Shown here: one piece after another, positions 51,789-60,882 of the stretch
Layout of the letters: each line of letters opens with the position of its first letter
Numbering within the stretch: the first letter of the stretch is position 1
NCBI RefSeq assembly: GCF_003148495.1
Contig: NZ_QGGH01000001.1
Location: 1,136,347 to 1,200,346 of the forward strand
DNA from: Mesorhizobium loti
GTDB taxonomy: Bacteria > Pseudomonadota > Alphaproteobacteria > Rhizobiales > Rhizobiaceae
DNA length: 64,000 nucleotides
Direction of reading: 5' to 3'
Translations under genes and position numbers: made by a program
Notes under the pieces: generated by a model
Databases searched by the model: none
Told to the model about the DNA's origin: nothing
Seen by the model: only the letters and a program-made list of their open reading frames with translations

Positions 51789-53105
51789 ATGACGAAACGG
51801 ATCAGGACTGGAACGACCCTCAAAGACATGACGCGCCGCGATTTTCTGGTCAGCAGCGCGATGACGGCGGGCCTGTTCATGGCGGCCCGCAAGCTCTTTC
51901 CATCCGGCGCCTATGCCGCCACCACCGCTCCGGAAGTCACCGGCGCCAAGCTCGGCTTCATTGCGCTCACCGATGCGGCGCCGCTGATGATCGCCAAGGA
52001 GAAGGGGCTGTTCGCCAAGTTCGGCATGCCCGATGTCGAGGTGCTCAAGCAGGCCTCCTGGGGCGCGACACGCGACAATCTGATGCTCGGGGGTGCAGCC
52101 AACGGCATCGACGGCGCCCATATACTGACGCCGCTGCCTTACCTCATGCACACCGGCAAGGTGACGCAGAACAACCAGCCGATGCCGATGGCGATCGTGG
52201 CGCGGCTCAACTACGACTGCCAGGGCATTTCTGTCTCCCAGGAATACGCCGGCACCGGTGTCGGCCTCGACGCCTCGAAGCTGAAGGACGCCTTTGCCGC
52301 CAAGAAGGCAGCCGGCAAGGACATCAAGGCCGCCATGACCTTCCCGGGCGGCACCCATGATCTGTGGCTGCGCTACTGGCTGGCAGCCGGCGGCATAGAT
52401 CCCGACAAGGACGTCTCGACCATCGTCGTGCCGCCGCCGCAGATGGTGGCCAACATGAAGGTCGGCAACATGGACGTGTTCTGCGTCGGCGAGCCGTGGA
52501 ACGAGCAGCTCGTCCACCAGGGCGTCGGCTTCACCGCCGCCACGACGGGCGAATTGTGGAAGGGCCATCCGGAAAAGGCGCTCGGCCTGCGCGCCGAATT
52601 CATCGAAAAATACCCGAACGCCACCAAGGCGATCCTGATGGCCGTCATGGAAGCCCAGCAATGGTGCGAGGCCAAGGAAAACAAGGATGAGATGGCCGCC
52701 ATCATCGGCAAACGGCAATGGATGAACGTGCCTGTCGCCGACATCATCGGCCGCCTCAAGGGCGATATCAACTATGGCAATGGCCGCGTCGCCAACGGCA
52801 CCGATCTCTACATGAAGTTCTGGAAGGATGGTGTCTCCTATCCGTTCAAGAGCCATGATGCATGGTTCCTCGCCGAGAACATCCGCTGGGGCAAATTCGC
52901 GCCGACCACCGACATCAAGGCGCTGGTCGGCCAGGTCAACCGCGAGGATCTGTGGCGCGAGGCGGCCAAGGATCTCGGCGTCGCGGCAGCCGACGTTCCG
53001 GCGTCCTCGTCGCGCGGCATCGAGACCTTCTTCGACGGCAAGATCTTCGATCCGGCCAACCCGTCCGCCTATCTCGACAGCCTGAAGATCAAGGCATCGG
53101 CTTGA
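51789..53105 (+). CDS. nrtA: Nitrate ABC transporter, periplasmic binding protein
   Basis: The 438-residue protein has a twin-arginine signal (TRRDFLVSSAMTAGLFMAAR) ending near AYAATT. The CmpA/NrtA-type domain follows, with LGFIALTDAAPLMIAKEKGL, KQASWGATRDNLMLGG, FPGGTHDLWLRYWLAAGG and FCVGEPWNEQ. It captures nitrate or nitrite for NrtB. The ATG at 51789 has GGAG 7 bases upstream; the open frame continues upstream only through the leader. A hairpin follows the gene. Confidence 0.93.
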   Translation: MTKRIRTGTTLKDMTRRDFLVSSAMTAGLFMAARKLFPSGAYAATTAPEVTGAKLGFIALTDAAPLMIAKEKGLFAKFGMPDVEVLKQASWGATRDNLMLGGAANGIDGAHILTPLPYLMHTGKVTQNNQPMPMAIVARLNYDCQGISVSQEYAGTGVGLDASKLKDAFAAKKAAGKDIKAAMTFPGGTHDLWLRYWLAAGGIDPDKDVSTIVVPPPQMVANMKVGNMDVFCVGEPWNEQLVHQGVGFTAATTGELWKGHPEKALGLRAEFIEKYPNATKAILMAVMEAQQWCEAKENKDEMAAIIGKRQWMNVPVADIIGRLKGDINYGNGRVANGTDLYMKFWKDGVSYPFKSHDAWFLAENIRWGKFAPTTDIKALVGQVNREDLWREAAKDLGVAAADVPASSSRGIETFFDGKIFDPANPSAYLDSLKIKASA

Positions 53106-53110
53106 CCAGC

Positions 53111-53135
53111 ACAAACGGCGCCTTGCGCCGTTTGT
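53111..53135 (+). terminator. Hairpin between nrtA and nrtB
   Basis: ACAAACGGCGC-CTT-GCGCCGTTTGT is a perfect 11-base-pair stem with a 3-base loop, 5 bases after the nrtA stop. No long T-run follows. Its position equals that of the hairpins after the liv and aap binding-protein genes. Confidence 0.7.
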
Positions 53136-53172
53136 CGCTCGAATTATCTGCCCCACGGAGTTTTTCCCAGAC

Positions 53173-54063
53173 ATGTCGATCCAGACTATCGAGGACACAA
53201 CAGTGAAGGCGTTCCCCGCGAAGCCGGCGGCGGTCATCGCCTTCACCGCCAGGGCGCGGCGCCGCTTCGATCCGCTCGCCATCGCCGGCAAACTGGCGAG
53301 CGCGCTGGTGCCGCCCATCATCGTCATCGCGCTGATGCTGGTCGTCTGGCAGATCGCCTGTTCGTCGCCGACATCGAGCCTGCCGCCGCCGACCCAGGTG
53401 TGGAACGAGGCCTATGATCTGATCGCGCATCCGTTCTTCGACAATGGCCCGCAGGATATCGGGCTCGCCTGGCGGGTGCTGATCTCGCTGCAGCGCGTTG
53501 CCATCGGTTTCGGCCTGGCGGCGATCGTCGGTGTCGCGCTCGGCGCGCTGGTCGGTCAGTCGATCTGGGCGATGCGCGGCCTCGACCCGGTGTTCCAGAT
53601 CCTGCGCACGGTGCCGCCGCTGGCCTGGCTGCCGCTGTCGCTGGCCGCGTTCCGCGATTCCAGCCCGTCGGCGATCTTCGTCATCTTCATCACCTCGATC
53701 TGGCCAATCATCATCAACACCGCCGTCGGCGTGCGCAACATCCCCGAGGATTACCGCAATGTCTCGCGCATCCTGCGGCTCAACCAGTTCGAATTCTTCG
53801 TCAAGATCATGGTGCCGGCCGCCGCGCCCTACATCTTTACCGGCCTGAGGATCGGCATCGGCCTGTCCTGGCTCGCCATCGTCGCCGCCGAAATGCTGAC
53901 CGGCGGCGTCGGCATCGGCTTCTTCATCTGGGACGCGTGGAATTCGTCGCGGCTGCCCGACATCATCGTCGCGCTCGCCTATATCGGCGTCACCGGCTTC
54001 TGCCTCGACCGTCTGGTCGCGGCGGTCGGCGCCTTCGTCACCCGCGGCACAACGGCAAAGTGA
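53173..54063 (+). CDS. nrtB: Nitrate ABC transporter permease
   Basis: The 296-residue membrane protein belongs to the NrtB/SsuC/TauC group. It has RVLISLQRVAIGFGLAAIVG, LRTVPPLAWLPLSLAAFRDS, SIWPIIINTAVGVRNIPEDY and AAAPYIFTGLRIGIGLSWLA, which include the EAA-type coupling loop. It carries about six hydrophobic segments. It works with NrtA and the ATPase that follows 11 bases later. Confidence 0.94.
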   Translation: MSIQTIEDTTVKAFPAKPAAVIAFTARARRRFDPLAIAGKLASALVPPIIVIALMLVVWQIACSSPTSSLPPPTQVWNEAYDLIAHPFFDNGPQDIGLAWRVLISLQRVAIGFGLAAIVGVALGALVGQSIWAMRGLDPVFQILRTVPPLAWLPLSLAAFRDSSPSAIFVIFITSIWPIIINTAVGVRNIPEDYRNVSRILRLNQFEFFVKIMVPAAAPYIFTGLRIGIGLSWLAIVAAEMLTGGVGIGFFIWDAWNSSRLPDIIVALAYIGVTGFCLDRLVAAVGAFVTRGTTAK

Positions 54064-54074
54064 GGAGAGGGGCG

Positions 54075-54872
54075 ATGACGGCCTATCTGAAGCTCGACCA
54101 TATCGACAAATCCTTCACGCGTGGTGCCCAGGTCAGCGAGGTGTTGAAGGACATCCGACTGACCATCGACAAGGGCGAATTCGTCTCCATCATCGGCCAT
54201 TCCGGCTGCGGCAAGTCTACCTTGCTCAATCTGATCGCCGGGCTGACAAAGGTGTCCGCCGGCGCCGTGCTGCTCGAGGACAAGGAGGTCGACAGTCCCG
54301 GTCCCGAACGCGCCGTGGTGTTCCAGAACCACTCGCTGCTGCCGTGGCTGACGGTCTACGAAAACATCAACCTGGCGGTGGCGAAGGTCTTCGGCCGTAC
54401 CAAGAGCAAGGCCGAGCGGCATGACTGGATCATGCGCAATCTCGACCTCGTGCAGATGGCCCATGCCAAGGACAAGCGCCCGGCCGAGATATCGGGCGGC
54501 ATGAAGCAGCGCGTCGGCATTGCCCGGGCGCTGGCCATGGAGCCGAAGATACTGCTGCTCGACGAGCCGTTCGGAGCGCTCGATGCGCTGACGCGCGCGC
54601 ATCTGCAGGACGCGGTGATGGACATCCATTCCAGGCTCGGCTCGACGACGATCATGATCACCCATGATGTCGACGAAGCGGTGCTGCTCTCCGACCGCAT
54701 CGTCATGATGACCAACGGCCCGGCGGCGACCATCGGCGAAGTGCTTGCCGTGCCTCTGGCGCGGCCGCGCCGGCGCGTCGAACTCTCTTCCGACCGGACT
54801 TTCCTGCGCTGCCGCGAGGCAGTGCTGAAGTTCCTCTACGAACGCCACCGCTTCGTCGAAGCCGCGGAGTAG
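54075..54872 (+). CDS. nrtD: Nitrate ABC transporter ATP-binding protein
   Basis: The 265-residue ATPase has Walker A GHSGCGKST, the Q-loop VVFQNHSLLPWLTVYENINL typical of NrtD/SsuB, signature ISGGMKQRVGIARAL, Walker B LLLDEPFGALDAL and H-loop THDVDEA. It lacks the NrtA-like C-terminal domain of cyanobacterial NrtC. GAGGAGAGG lies before the ATG at 54075. The gene is 4 bases from nirB. Confidence 0.93.
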   Translation: MTAYLKLDHIDKSFTRGAQVSEVLKDIRLTIDKGEFVSIIGHSGCGKSTLLNLIAGLTKVSAGAVLLEDKEVDSPGPERAVVFQNHSLLPWLTVYENINLAVAKVFGRTKSKAERHDWIMRNLDLVQMAHAKDKRPAEISGGMKQRVGIARALAMEPKILLLDEPFGALDALTRAHLQDAVMDIHSRLGSTTIMITHDVDEAVLLSDRIVMMTNGPAATIGEVLAVPLARPRRRVELSSDRTFLRCREAVLKFLYERHRFVEAAE

Positions 54873-54876
54873 CACC

Positions 54877-57327
54877 ATGAGCGAAAGACTTGTCATCATC
54901 GGCAACGGCATGGCCCCCGGGCGCATGCTCGAGCACCTTTTGGAACAGGCGCCGGGCCGCTACACCGTCACCATCTTCAACGCCGAGCCTCGCGTCAATT
55001 ACGACCGCATCATGCTGTCGCCGGTGCTGTCGGGCGAGAAGGCCTATGAGGAGATCATCATCCACGGCGACGGCTGGTACATCGCCAACAACATCACCCT
55101 CTACAAGGGCCACAAGATCGTCGCCATCGACCGGGCGGCGAAGACCGTCACCTCCGATCATGGCGTCACCGAACCCTACGACAAGCTCGTCATCGCCACC
55201 GGCTCGGTGCCGTTCATCATTCCGGTGCCCGGCCATGATCTGCCGGGCGTGCTGACCTATCGCGATCTCGACGACGTGCAGGCGATGATGCTCGCCGCCC
55301 AGTCGCGGGCCAAGGCGGTGGTCATCGGCGGCGGCCTGCTCGGGCTGGAGGCCGCGGCCGGTTTGAACGCGCAAGGCATGGACGTCACCGTGCTGCATGT
55401 CATGCCGACATTGATGGAGCGCCAGCTCGATCCGGCCGCCGGCTATCTCTTGCAGCGTGCGGTGGAGCAGCGCGGCATCAAGGTCATCACCAAGGCCAAC
55501 ACGCGGGCGATCACAGGCAATGGCAAGGTCGGGCAGGTGGAACTCGCCGACGGCACCATCATTCCAGCGACGCTGGTGGTGATGGCGGTCGGCATCAGGC
55601 CGAATTCGGCGCTGGCCAAACAGGCCGGCATCGCCGTCAACAGGGGCATCGTCGTCGACGCCGGCATGCGCAGCAACGATCCCGACATCTACGCACTCGG
55701 CGAATGCGCCGAGGTCAACGGACAGGTCTACGGCCTCGTCGCACCGCTCTACGAGATGGCGCGCGTGACAGCCAGCCAGCTTGCCGGCAACGAGGCGGCT
55801 GCCTTCGTCCATATGGACACGCCGACCAAGCTCAAGGTCACCGGCATCGACCTGTTCTCGCTCGGCGACTTCGCCGAGGGCGAGGACCGCCAGGAGATCG
55901 TGCTGCGCGACGCGGCCGCCGGCGTCTACAAGCGCCTGGTGCTGAAAGACGACCGCATCATCGGCACGGTGCTCTATGGCGAGACGGCCGACGGCGCCTG
56001 GTTCAACGATCTCAAGAAGAAGCAGACCGACATTTCCGAGATGCGCGATACGCTCATCTTCGGCCAATCCTACCAGGGGGGTGCCCCGCTGGACCCTATG
56101 GCGGCCGTTGCAGCCTTGCCGGATGATGCGGAAATCTGCGGCTGCAACGGCGTTTGCAAGGGCAAGATCACGGGCGCGATCACGGCCAAGGGCCTGACCT
56201 CGCTCGATGATGTGCGGGCCCACACCAAGGCCTCGGCCTCCTGCGGCTCCTGCACCGGGCTGGTCGAGAAGCTGATGGTGCTGACCATCGGCGACAAATA
56301 CAATCCGGCGGCGGTGCAGCCGATGTGCGGCTGCACGACGCTCGGCCATGACGAGGTGCGCCGGCTTATCATCGCCAAGCGCCTGAAGACCATTCCCGCC
56401 GTCATGCAGGAACTGGAGTGGACGACCTCCTGCGGCTGCGCCAAATGCCGGCCGGCGCTCAACTACTATCTCGTCTGCGACTGGCCGGACGATTACGCCG
56501 ACGACTACCAGTCGCGCTTCATCAACGAGCGCGTCCACGCCAACATCCAGAAGGACGGCACCTATTCGGTGGTGCCGCGCATGTGGGGCGGGGTGACCAA
56601 CGCCGCGGAGCTGCGCGCCATCGCCGACGTCGTCGACAAGTTCGAGATCCCGATGGTCAAGGTCACCGGCGGCCAGCGCATCGACATGCTCGGCATCCGC
56701 AAAGAAGACCTGCCGGCGGTGTGGGCCGATCTCGGCCAGGCCGGCTTCGTCTCCGGCCACGCCTATGCCAAGGGCCTGCGCACGGTGAAGACCTGCGTCG
56801 GCTCCGACTGGTGCCGCTTCGGCACGCAGGATTCGACGGGGCTGGGCATCCGCATCGAGAAATTCATGTGGGGCTCGTGGACGCCGGCCAAGGTCAAGAT
56901 GGCGGTATCGGGCTGTCCCCGAAACTGCGCCGAGGCGACCTGCAAGGATGTCGGCGTCATCTGCGTCGACTCCGGCTACGAGATCCATTTTGCCGGGGCG
57001 GCCGGCTTGGACATCAAGGGCACCGAGGTGCTCGGCATGGTCAAGACCGAGGACGAGGCGCTGGAACACATCGTGGCGCTGACGCAGATGTACCGCGAGC
57101 AGGGCCGCTATCTCGAGCGCATCTACAAATGGGCCAAGCGCATCGGCATCCCCGAGATCAAGCGCCAGATCATGGACGATGGCGACAAGCGCAAGGCCTA
57201 TTACGAGCGCTTCGTCTTCAGCCAGAAATTCGCCCAGGTCGACCCGTGGTCGGAGCGCGTTTCCGGCAAGGACAAGCACGAATTCCGGCCGATGGCCTCG
57301 GTCGGGTTTGCGCAGGCGGCGGAGTGA
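54877..57327 (+). CDS. nirB: Assimilatory nitrite reductase (NADH), large subunit
   Basis: This 816-residue protein is a full NirB. The FAD domain starts RLVIIGNGMAPGRMLEHLLE, the NADH domain has VVIGGGLLGLEAAAGLNAQG, and a BFD-type [2Fe-2S] domain has CGCNGVCKGK and CGSCTGLV near residues 420-460. The siroheme/[4Fe-4S] cysteines are in TCVGSDWCRFG near residue 639 and SGCPRNCAEATCKDVG near residue 680. It reduces nitrite to ammonium with NADH together with NirD. Confidence 0.97.
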   Translation: MSERLVIIGNGMAPGRMLEHLLEQAPGRYTVTIFNAEPRVNYDRIMLSPVLSGEKAYEEIIIHGDGWYIANNITLYKGHKIVAIDRAAKTVTSDHGVTEPYDKLVIATGSVPFIIPVPGHDLPGVLTYRDLDDVQAMMLAAQSRAKAVVIGGGLLGLEAAAGLNAQGMDVTVLHVMPTLMERQLDPAAGYLLQRAVEQRGIKVITKANTRAITGNGKVGQVELADGTIIPATLVVMAVGIRPNSALAKQAGIAVNRGIVVDAGMRSNDPDIYALGECAEVNGQVYGLVAPLYEMARVTASQLAGNEAAAFVHMDTPTKLKVTGIDLFSLGDFAEGEDRQEIVLRDAAAGVYKRLVLKDDRIIGTVLYGETADGAWFNDLKKKQTDISEMRDTLIFGQSYQGGAPLDPMAAVAALPDDAEICGCNGVCKGKITGAITAKGLTSLDDVRAHTKASASCGSCTGLVEKLMVLTIGDKYNPAAVQPMCGCTTLGHDEVRRLIIAKRLKTIPAVMQELEWTTSCGCAKCRPALNYYLVCDWPDDYADDYQSRFINERVHANIQKDGTYSVVPRMWGGVTNAAELRAIADVVDKFEIPMVKVTGGQRIDMLGIRKEDLPAVWADLGQAGFVSGHAYAKGLRTVKTCVGSDWCRFGTQDSTGLGIRIEKFMWGSWTPAKVKMAVSGCPRNCAEATCKDVGVICVDSGYEIHFAGAAGLDIKGTEVLGMVKTEDEALEHIVALTQMYREQGRYLERIYKWAKRIGIPEIKRQIMDDGDKRKAYYERFVFSQKFAQVDPWSERVSGKDKHEFRPMASVGFAQAAE

Positions 57328-57329
57328 TC

Positions 57330-57662
57330 ATGATGAACTGGATATCAATCGGCTCCCTCTCGGACATCCCGCGCCGCGGAGCGCGCTGCGTCGTCACGCC
57401 CGAGGGAAAAATCGCCGTCTTCCGTACCGCCGACGATCAGGTCTATGCCATCGACGACCATTGCCCGCACAAGGGCGGGCCGCTCAGCCAGGGCATCGTG
57501 CACGGCACGGCGGTGACCTGTCCCTTGCACAATTGGGTGATTTCGCTGGAGACGGGCAAGGCGCTCGGCGCCGACGAGGGCGCGGTGCGCAGCATTCCGG
57601 TGCGGGTCGAAGGCGAGCGTCTGTTCATTGCGCTGGAAGCGCTGGCCAGCCGCGCGGCCTGA
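57330..57662 (+). CDS. nirD: Assimilatory nitrite reductase (NADH), small subunit
   Basis: The 110-residue protein has the Rieske-type motifs CPHKGGPLSQG and CPLHNWVISLETG and the NirD N-terminus NWISIGSLSDIPRRGARCVV. It follows nirB by 2 bases, with a GGAG site before two adjacent ATGs (57330, 57333). Unlike some NirD proteins it keeps the Cys-X-His and Cys-X2-His ligands for a [2Fe-2S] cluster. Confidence 0.95.
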   Translation: MMNWISIGSLSDIPRRGARCVVTPEGKIAVFRTADDQVYAIDDHCPHKGGPLSQGIVHGTAVTCPLHNWVISLETGKALGADEGAVRSIPVRVEGERLFIALEALASRAA

Positions 57663-57665
57663 ACC

Positions 57666-60500
57666 ATGGAGATCGACGCAGCGCGCGAGGTGAGGACCAC
57701 CTGCCCCTATTGCGGGGTGGGCTGCGGCGTGCTGGCGAAGGTCGCCGCGGACGGGCAAGTGTCCGTCCGCGGCGACCCCGACCATCCGGCCAATTTCGGC
57801 CGGCTCTGCTCCAAGGGCTCGGCACTGGCCGAGACCATCGATCTCGACGGCAGGCTGCTGCATCCGGAGATCCACGGCCGTCGCGCCGGCTGGGACGAGG
57901 CGCTCGACCTTGTCGCCTCGACCTTTTCGCAGACAATCGCCGAGCACGGGCCCGATGCGGTCGCTTTCTATGTCTCCGGCCAGTTGCTGACCGAGGATTA
58001 TTACGTCGCCAACAAGCTGATGAAGGGCTTTGTCGGCTCGGCCAACATCGACACCAATTCGCGCCTTTGCATGGCATCGTCGGTTGCCGGCCACCGCCGC
58101 GCCTTCGGCTCCGACACCGTGCCGGGAACCTATGACGATCTGGAGCTTGCCGACCTGATCGTGCTGGTCGGCTCCAACCTCGCCTGGTGCCATCCCGTGC
58201 TCTACCAGCGCATCGCGGCTGCCCGGGAAAAGCGACCGGAGATGAAGATCGTACTGGTCGACCCGCGCCGCACCATGACCGCTGATATTGCCGACATGCA
58301 TCTGGCAATCGCGCCCGATGGCGACGTCGCTTTGTTCACCGGGCTGCTCGCTTATCTCGGCCAGCACAACGCGCTCGACCGCGCCTATATCACGGCGCAC
58401 ACGACCGGCTTCGGGCAAGCGCTGTTCGCCGCCTCCGTGCTCGACCTTGCCGGCGTCGCCGCCGCCACGGGCCTGAGCGAGGACGAGCTTGGCCGCTTCT
58501 ACGGCCTGTTCGCGGCGACGCCGAAAACAGTGACGGTCTACAGCCAGGGGGTGAACCAGTCGTCCTCGGGCACCGACAAGGTCAACGCCATCATCAACTG
58601 CCATCTCGCCACCGGCCGCATCGGCAGACCGGGGGAAGGGCCGTTCTCGGTGACCGGCCAGCCCAACGCCATGGGCGGCCGCGAGGTTGGCGGCATGGCC
58701 AACATGCTCGCCGCCCATATGGAAATCGAAAACCCAGAGCATCGCGAGCGCGTGCAGCGCTTCTGGAATGCGCCGGCCATTGCCGGAAAGCCCGGCCTGA
58801 AGGCGGTCGAGATGTTCCAGGCGCTGGCCGAGGGGCGCATCAAGGCGCTGTGGATCATGGCCACCAATCCGGTCGATTCGATGCCGGACGCCGATGCCGT
58901 CGAAGCGGCGATCAAGGCCTGCCCGTTCGTCGTGGTGTCGGACGTGCTGGCCGAGACCGACACCGTCCGCCACGCCCATGTCCGGCTGCCCGCCGCTGCC
59001 TGGGGCGAAAAGGACGGCACCGTCACCAATTCCGAGCGCCGCATCTCACGCCAACGCGCTTTTTTGCCCATGCCCGGCGAGGCAAGGCCCGACTGGCTGA
59101 TTGTCGCCGAGGTGGGCATGCGGATGGGGTTTGGCGGGGCGTTTTCCTATGAGACCCCGGGGGAGGTTTTTGCCGAGCACGCCGCTTTGTCGGGGTTCGA
59201 GAATGACGGCGCGCGGGATTTCGATATTGGCGCTTATGGGGAGATCGATGGGGAGGGGTATGAGGCACTTGAACCGTTCCAGTGGCCAGCGCCCAGTCGT
59301 GCCGACCCCTTCTGGCCTGCCGGCCATCTCCCCCTCGAGGGGGGAGATACGCAGCTTCGCGGCCTGCGCACATCCAGCAGCGCAGGAGATTGGCGAAAGC
59401 CGAGCGGCGAGCTGATCTCCCCCCTCGAGGGGGAGATGGCCGGCAGGCCAGAGGGGGTCGGCACGACTGAGCTCCAACCTATTCGCTTCTTCGCCGACGG
59501 CGGCTATTTCACACCCGACCGCAAGGCGCGCTTCATTGCGATCCGCCCAACCACGGAAATCCGCACCAGCCCCGACTATCCGCTGATCCTCAACACCGGC
59601 CGTATCCGCGATCATTGGCACACCATGACACGGACGGGCAAAAGCCCGCGGCTGTCGCAGCACATCGCCGAGCCCTTCGTCGAAATCCACCCGGTGGATG
59701 CGCAACGCTTCGGCATCGGCGACGCCGACATCGCGCGCGTTTCCAGCCCGCGCGGCGACGTGCTGGTGCGCGCTCTGGTGACGGCACGCCAGCGCCAGGG
59801 CAGCCTGTTTGCGCCAATGCACTGGACCGATCAGTTTGCCGCGAAGGGCCGGCTCGACACGCTGACTGCGCCGCTGACCGATCCCATTTCCGGCCAACCG
59901 GCGCTGAAACATGTCGCAGTCCGCATCGAGAAATTCGCTGCTAAAGCCTTTGGCTTCGCCGTGACGCGGCAGAGGCCGGCGCCTGATACCGCGGCCTACT
60001 GGGCGGTGGCCAAATGTAACGGCGGCTGGCGGGTCGAATTGGCCTTTGCCGATGACGACATCGACTGGGCCGGCTTTGCCGGGTCACTGTTCGGCGCGTC
60101 AGCGGGTGCCGAAATGTCAGCCTATCATGACAGCGACGCCGGCCAGCATCGCATCGCCGCCTTCGACGGCGATCGATTGTCAGGCGCCCTGTTCGTCGCG
60201 CCCGGCCCGGTCGCCGTGTCGCGCGGCTGGGCGGCGGAACAGCTGAGCGCCGATCATGTCGACCGGCGCGGCAGGCTGGCGATCGTGGCCGGGCGGCCGG
60301 GCGGGATCGATGTCGACCGCGGCGCCATCGTCTGTTCCTGTTTCGGCGTCGGCGCCAACCAGATCGCGGAAGCGGTGCGCCGCGGCTGCGGCAGCGTCGC
60401 GGCAATCGGCGCGGCCCTGCATGCCGGCACGAATTGCGGCTCATGCCGCGCCGAGATTAGGGTTATTGTCGACGCACAGAGTCTCCAAGCAGCCGAGTGA
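57666..60500 (+). CDS. nasA: Assimilatory nitrate reductase, catalytic subunit, with in-frame repeat insertion
   Basis: The 944-residue protein begins with the [4Fe-4S] motif CPYCGVGCGVL and CSKGSALAET. It continues with molybdopterin-binding blocks such as NIDTNSRLCMASSVAGHRRA and ends in a BFD-like [2Fe-2S] domain with CSCFGVGANQI and CGSCRAEI. It reduces nitrate to nitrite in the cytoplasm. Residues about 543-602 come from a palindromic repeat whose reading frame stays open (PFWPAGHLPLEGGD ... SPLEGEMAGRPEG). The flanking sequence LEPFQWP and FFADGGYFTPDRKARF is normal. The ATG lies 3 bases after nirD. Confidence 0.95.
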   Translation: MEIDAAREVRTTCPYCGVGCGVLAKVAADGQVSVRGDPDHPANFGRLCSKGSALAETIDLDGRLLHPEIHGRRAGWDEALDLVASTFSQTIAEHGPDAVAFYVSGQLLTEDYYVANKLMKGFVGSANIDTNSRLCMASSVAGHRRAFGSDTVPGTYDDLELADLIVLVGSNLAWCHPVLYQRIAAAREKRPEMKIVLVDPRRTMTADIADMHLAIAPDGDVALFTGLLAYLGQHNALDRAYITAHTTGFGQALFAASVLDLAGVAAATGLSEDELGRFYGLFAATPKTVTVYSQGVNQSSSGTDKVNAIINCHLATGRIGRPGEGPFSVTGQPNAMGGREVGGMANMLAAHMEIENPEHRERVQRFWNAPAIAGKPGLKAVEMFQALAEGRIKALWIMATNPVDSMPDADAVEAAIKACPFVVVSDVLAETDTVRHAHVRLPAAAWGEKDGTVTNSERRISRQRAFLPMPGEARPDWLIVAEVGMRMGFGGAFSYETPGEVFAEHAALSGFENDGARDFDIGAYGEIDGEGYEALEPFQWPAPSRADPFWPAGHLPLEGGDTQLRGLRTSSSAGDWRKPSGELISPLEGEMAGRPEGVGTTELQPIRFFADGGYFTPDRKARFIAIRPTTEIRTSPDYPLILNTGRIRDHWHTMTRTGKSPRLSQHIAEPFVEIHPVDAQRFGIGDADIARVSSPRGDVLVRALVTARQRQGSLFAPMHWTDQFAAKGRLDTLTAPLTDPISGQPALKHVAVRIEKFAAKAFGFAVTRQRPAPDTAAYWAVAKCNGGWRVELAFADDDIDWAGFAGSLFGASAGAEMSAYHDSDAGQHRIAAFDGDRLSGALFVAPGPVAVSRGWAAEQLSADHVDRRGRLAIVAGRPGGIDVDRGAIVCSCFGVGANQIAEAVRRGCGSVAAIGAALHAGTNCGSCRAEIRVIVDAQSLQAAE
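59294..59469. repeat. Rhizobial palindromic repeat element inside nasA
   Basis: Two 55-base arms (59294-59348 and 59415-59469) are inverted copies with about one mismatch, separated by 66 bases. Each arm has its own inner palindrome around CTCCCCCTCGAGGGGGGAG and starts CAGTCGTGCCGACCCC. The sequence has the character of RIME-like or Mesorhizobium intergenic palindromes, but here it lies inside a coding region without breaking the frame. Confidence 0.85.
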
Positions 60501-60598
60501 TTGTCCTCGCCAAGGGGCCTGCGCGACGGTGCTTGTTGGGCTATGGTGGCGCAAGCGTGCAGCGTCAGCACGAATCGTCTTCAGTCAGGGTCATCCAA

Positions 60599-60865
60599 AT
60601 GGCAAATCCCCCGCGCCGACCGACAAATCCGATGACTGCCGCCGAAGCGGCTTTCAAGCCGGTGAAGAAGCCGGTCGCCCCGGTCCGCGAGCCTACGGCC
60701 GCTCCGGGTGTCAGGGAGCTTGTTTCGATCCGGATCGACCGCGCCGTGCTGGACCATTTCCAGGAGGATGGTCCTGGCTGGCAGGACCGCATCAACGACG
60801 CCTTGCGGCAAGCGATAGAAGGCAAGCCTGCTGTCACCGGGGATGATCGTTCAGACGACGAGTAG
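60599..60865 (+). CDS. BrnA-like antitoxin-family protein (orphan)
   Basis: The 88-residue protein has a Pro/Lys-rich N-terminal half and a C-terminal segment VSIRIDRAVLDHFQEDGPGW followed by QDRINDALRQAIEG. That segment is the short ribbon-helix-helix-like pattern of BrnA antitoxins. No BrnT toxin gene is adjacent; the 98 bases up to nasA hold none. It may be an orphan antitoxin or an unrelated DNA-binding protein. Confidence 0.7.
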   Translation: MANPPRRPTNPMTAAEAAFKPVKKPVAPVREPTAAPGVRELVSIRIDRAVLDHFQEDGPGWQDRINDALRQAIEGKPAVTGDDRSDDE

Positions 60866-60882
60866 CGGCTGTTCCAGCCGGC

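Noticed and set aside
54703..57279. An 858-codon open frame on the minus strand opposite nirB, and similar long antisense frames throughout.
   Set aside because: They mirror high-GC codon use of the real genes, have no family motifs and lack ribosome sites.
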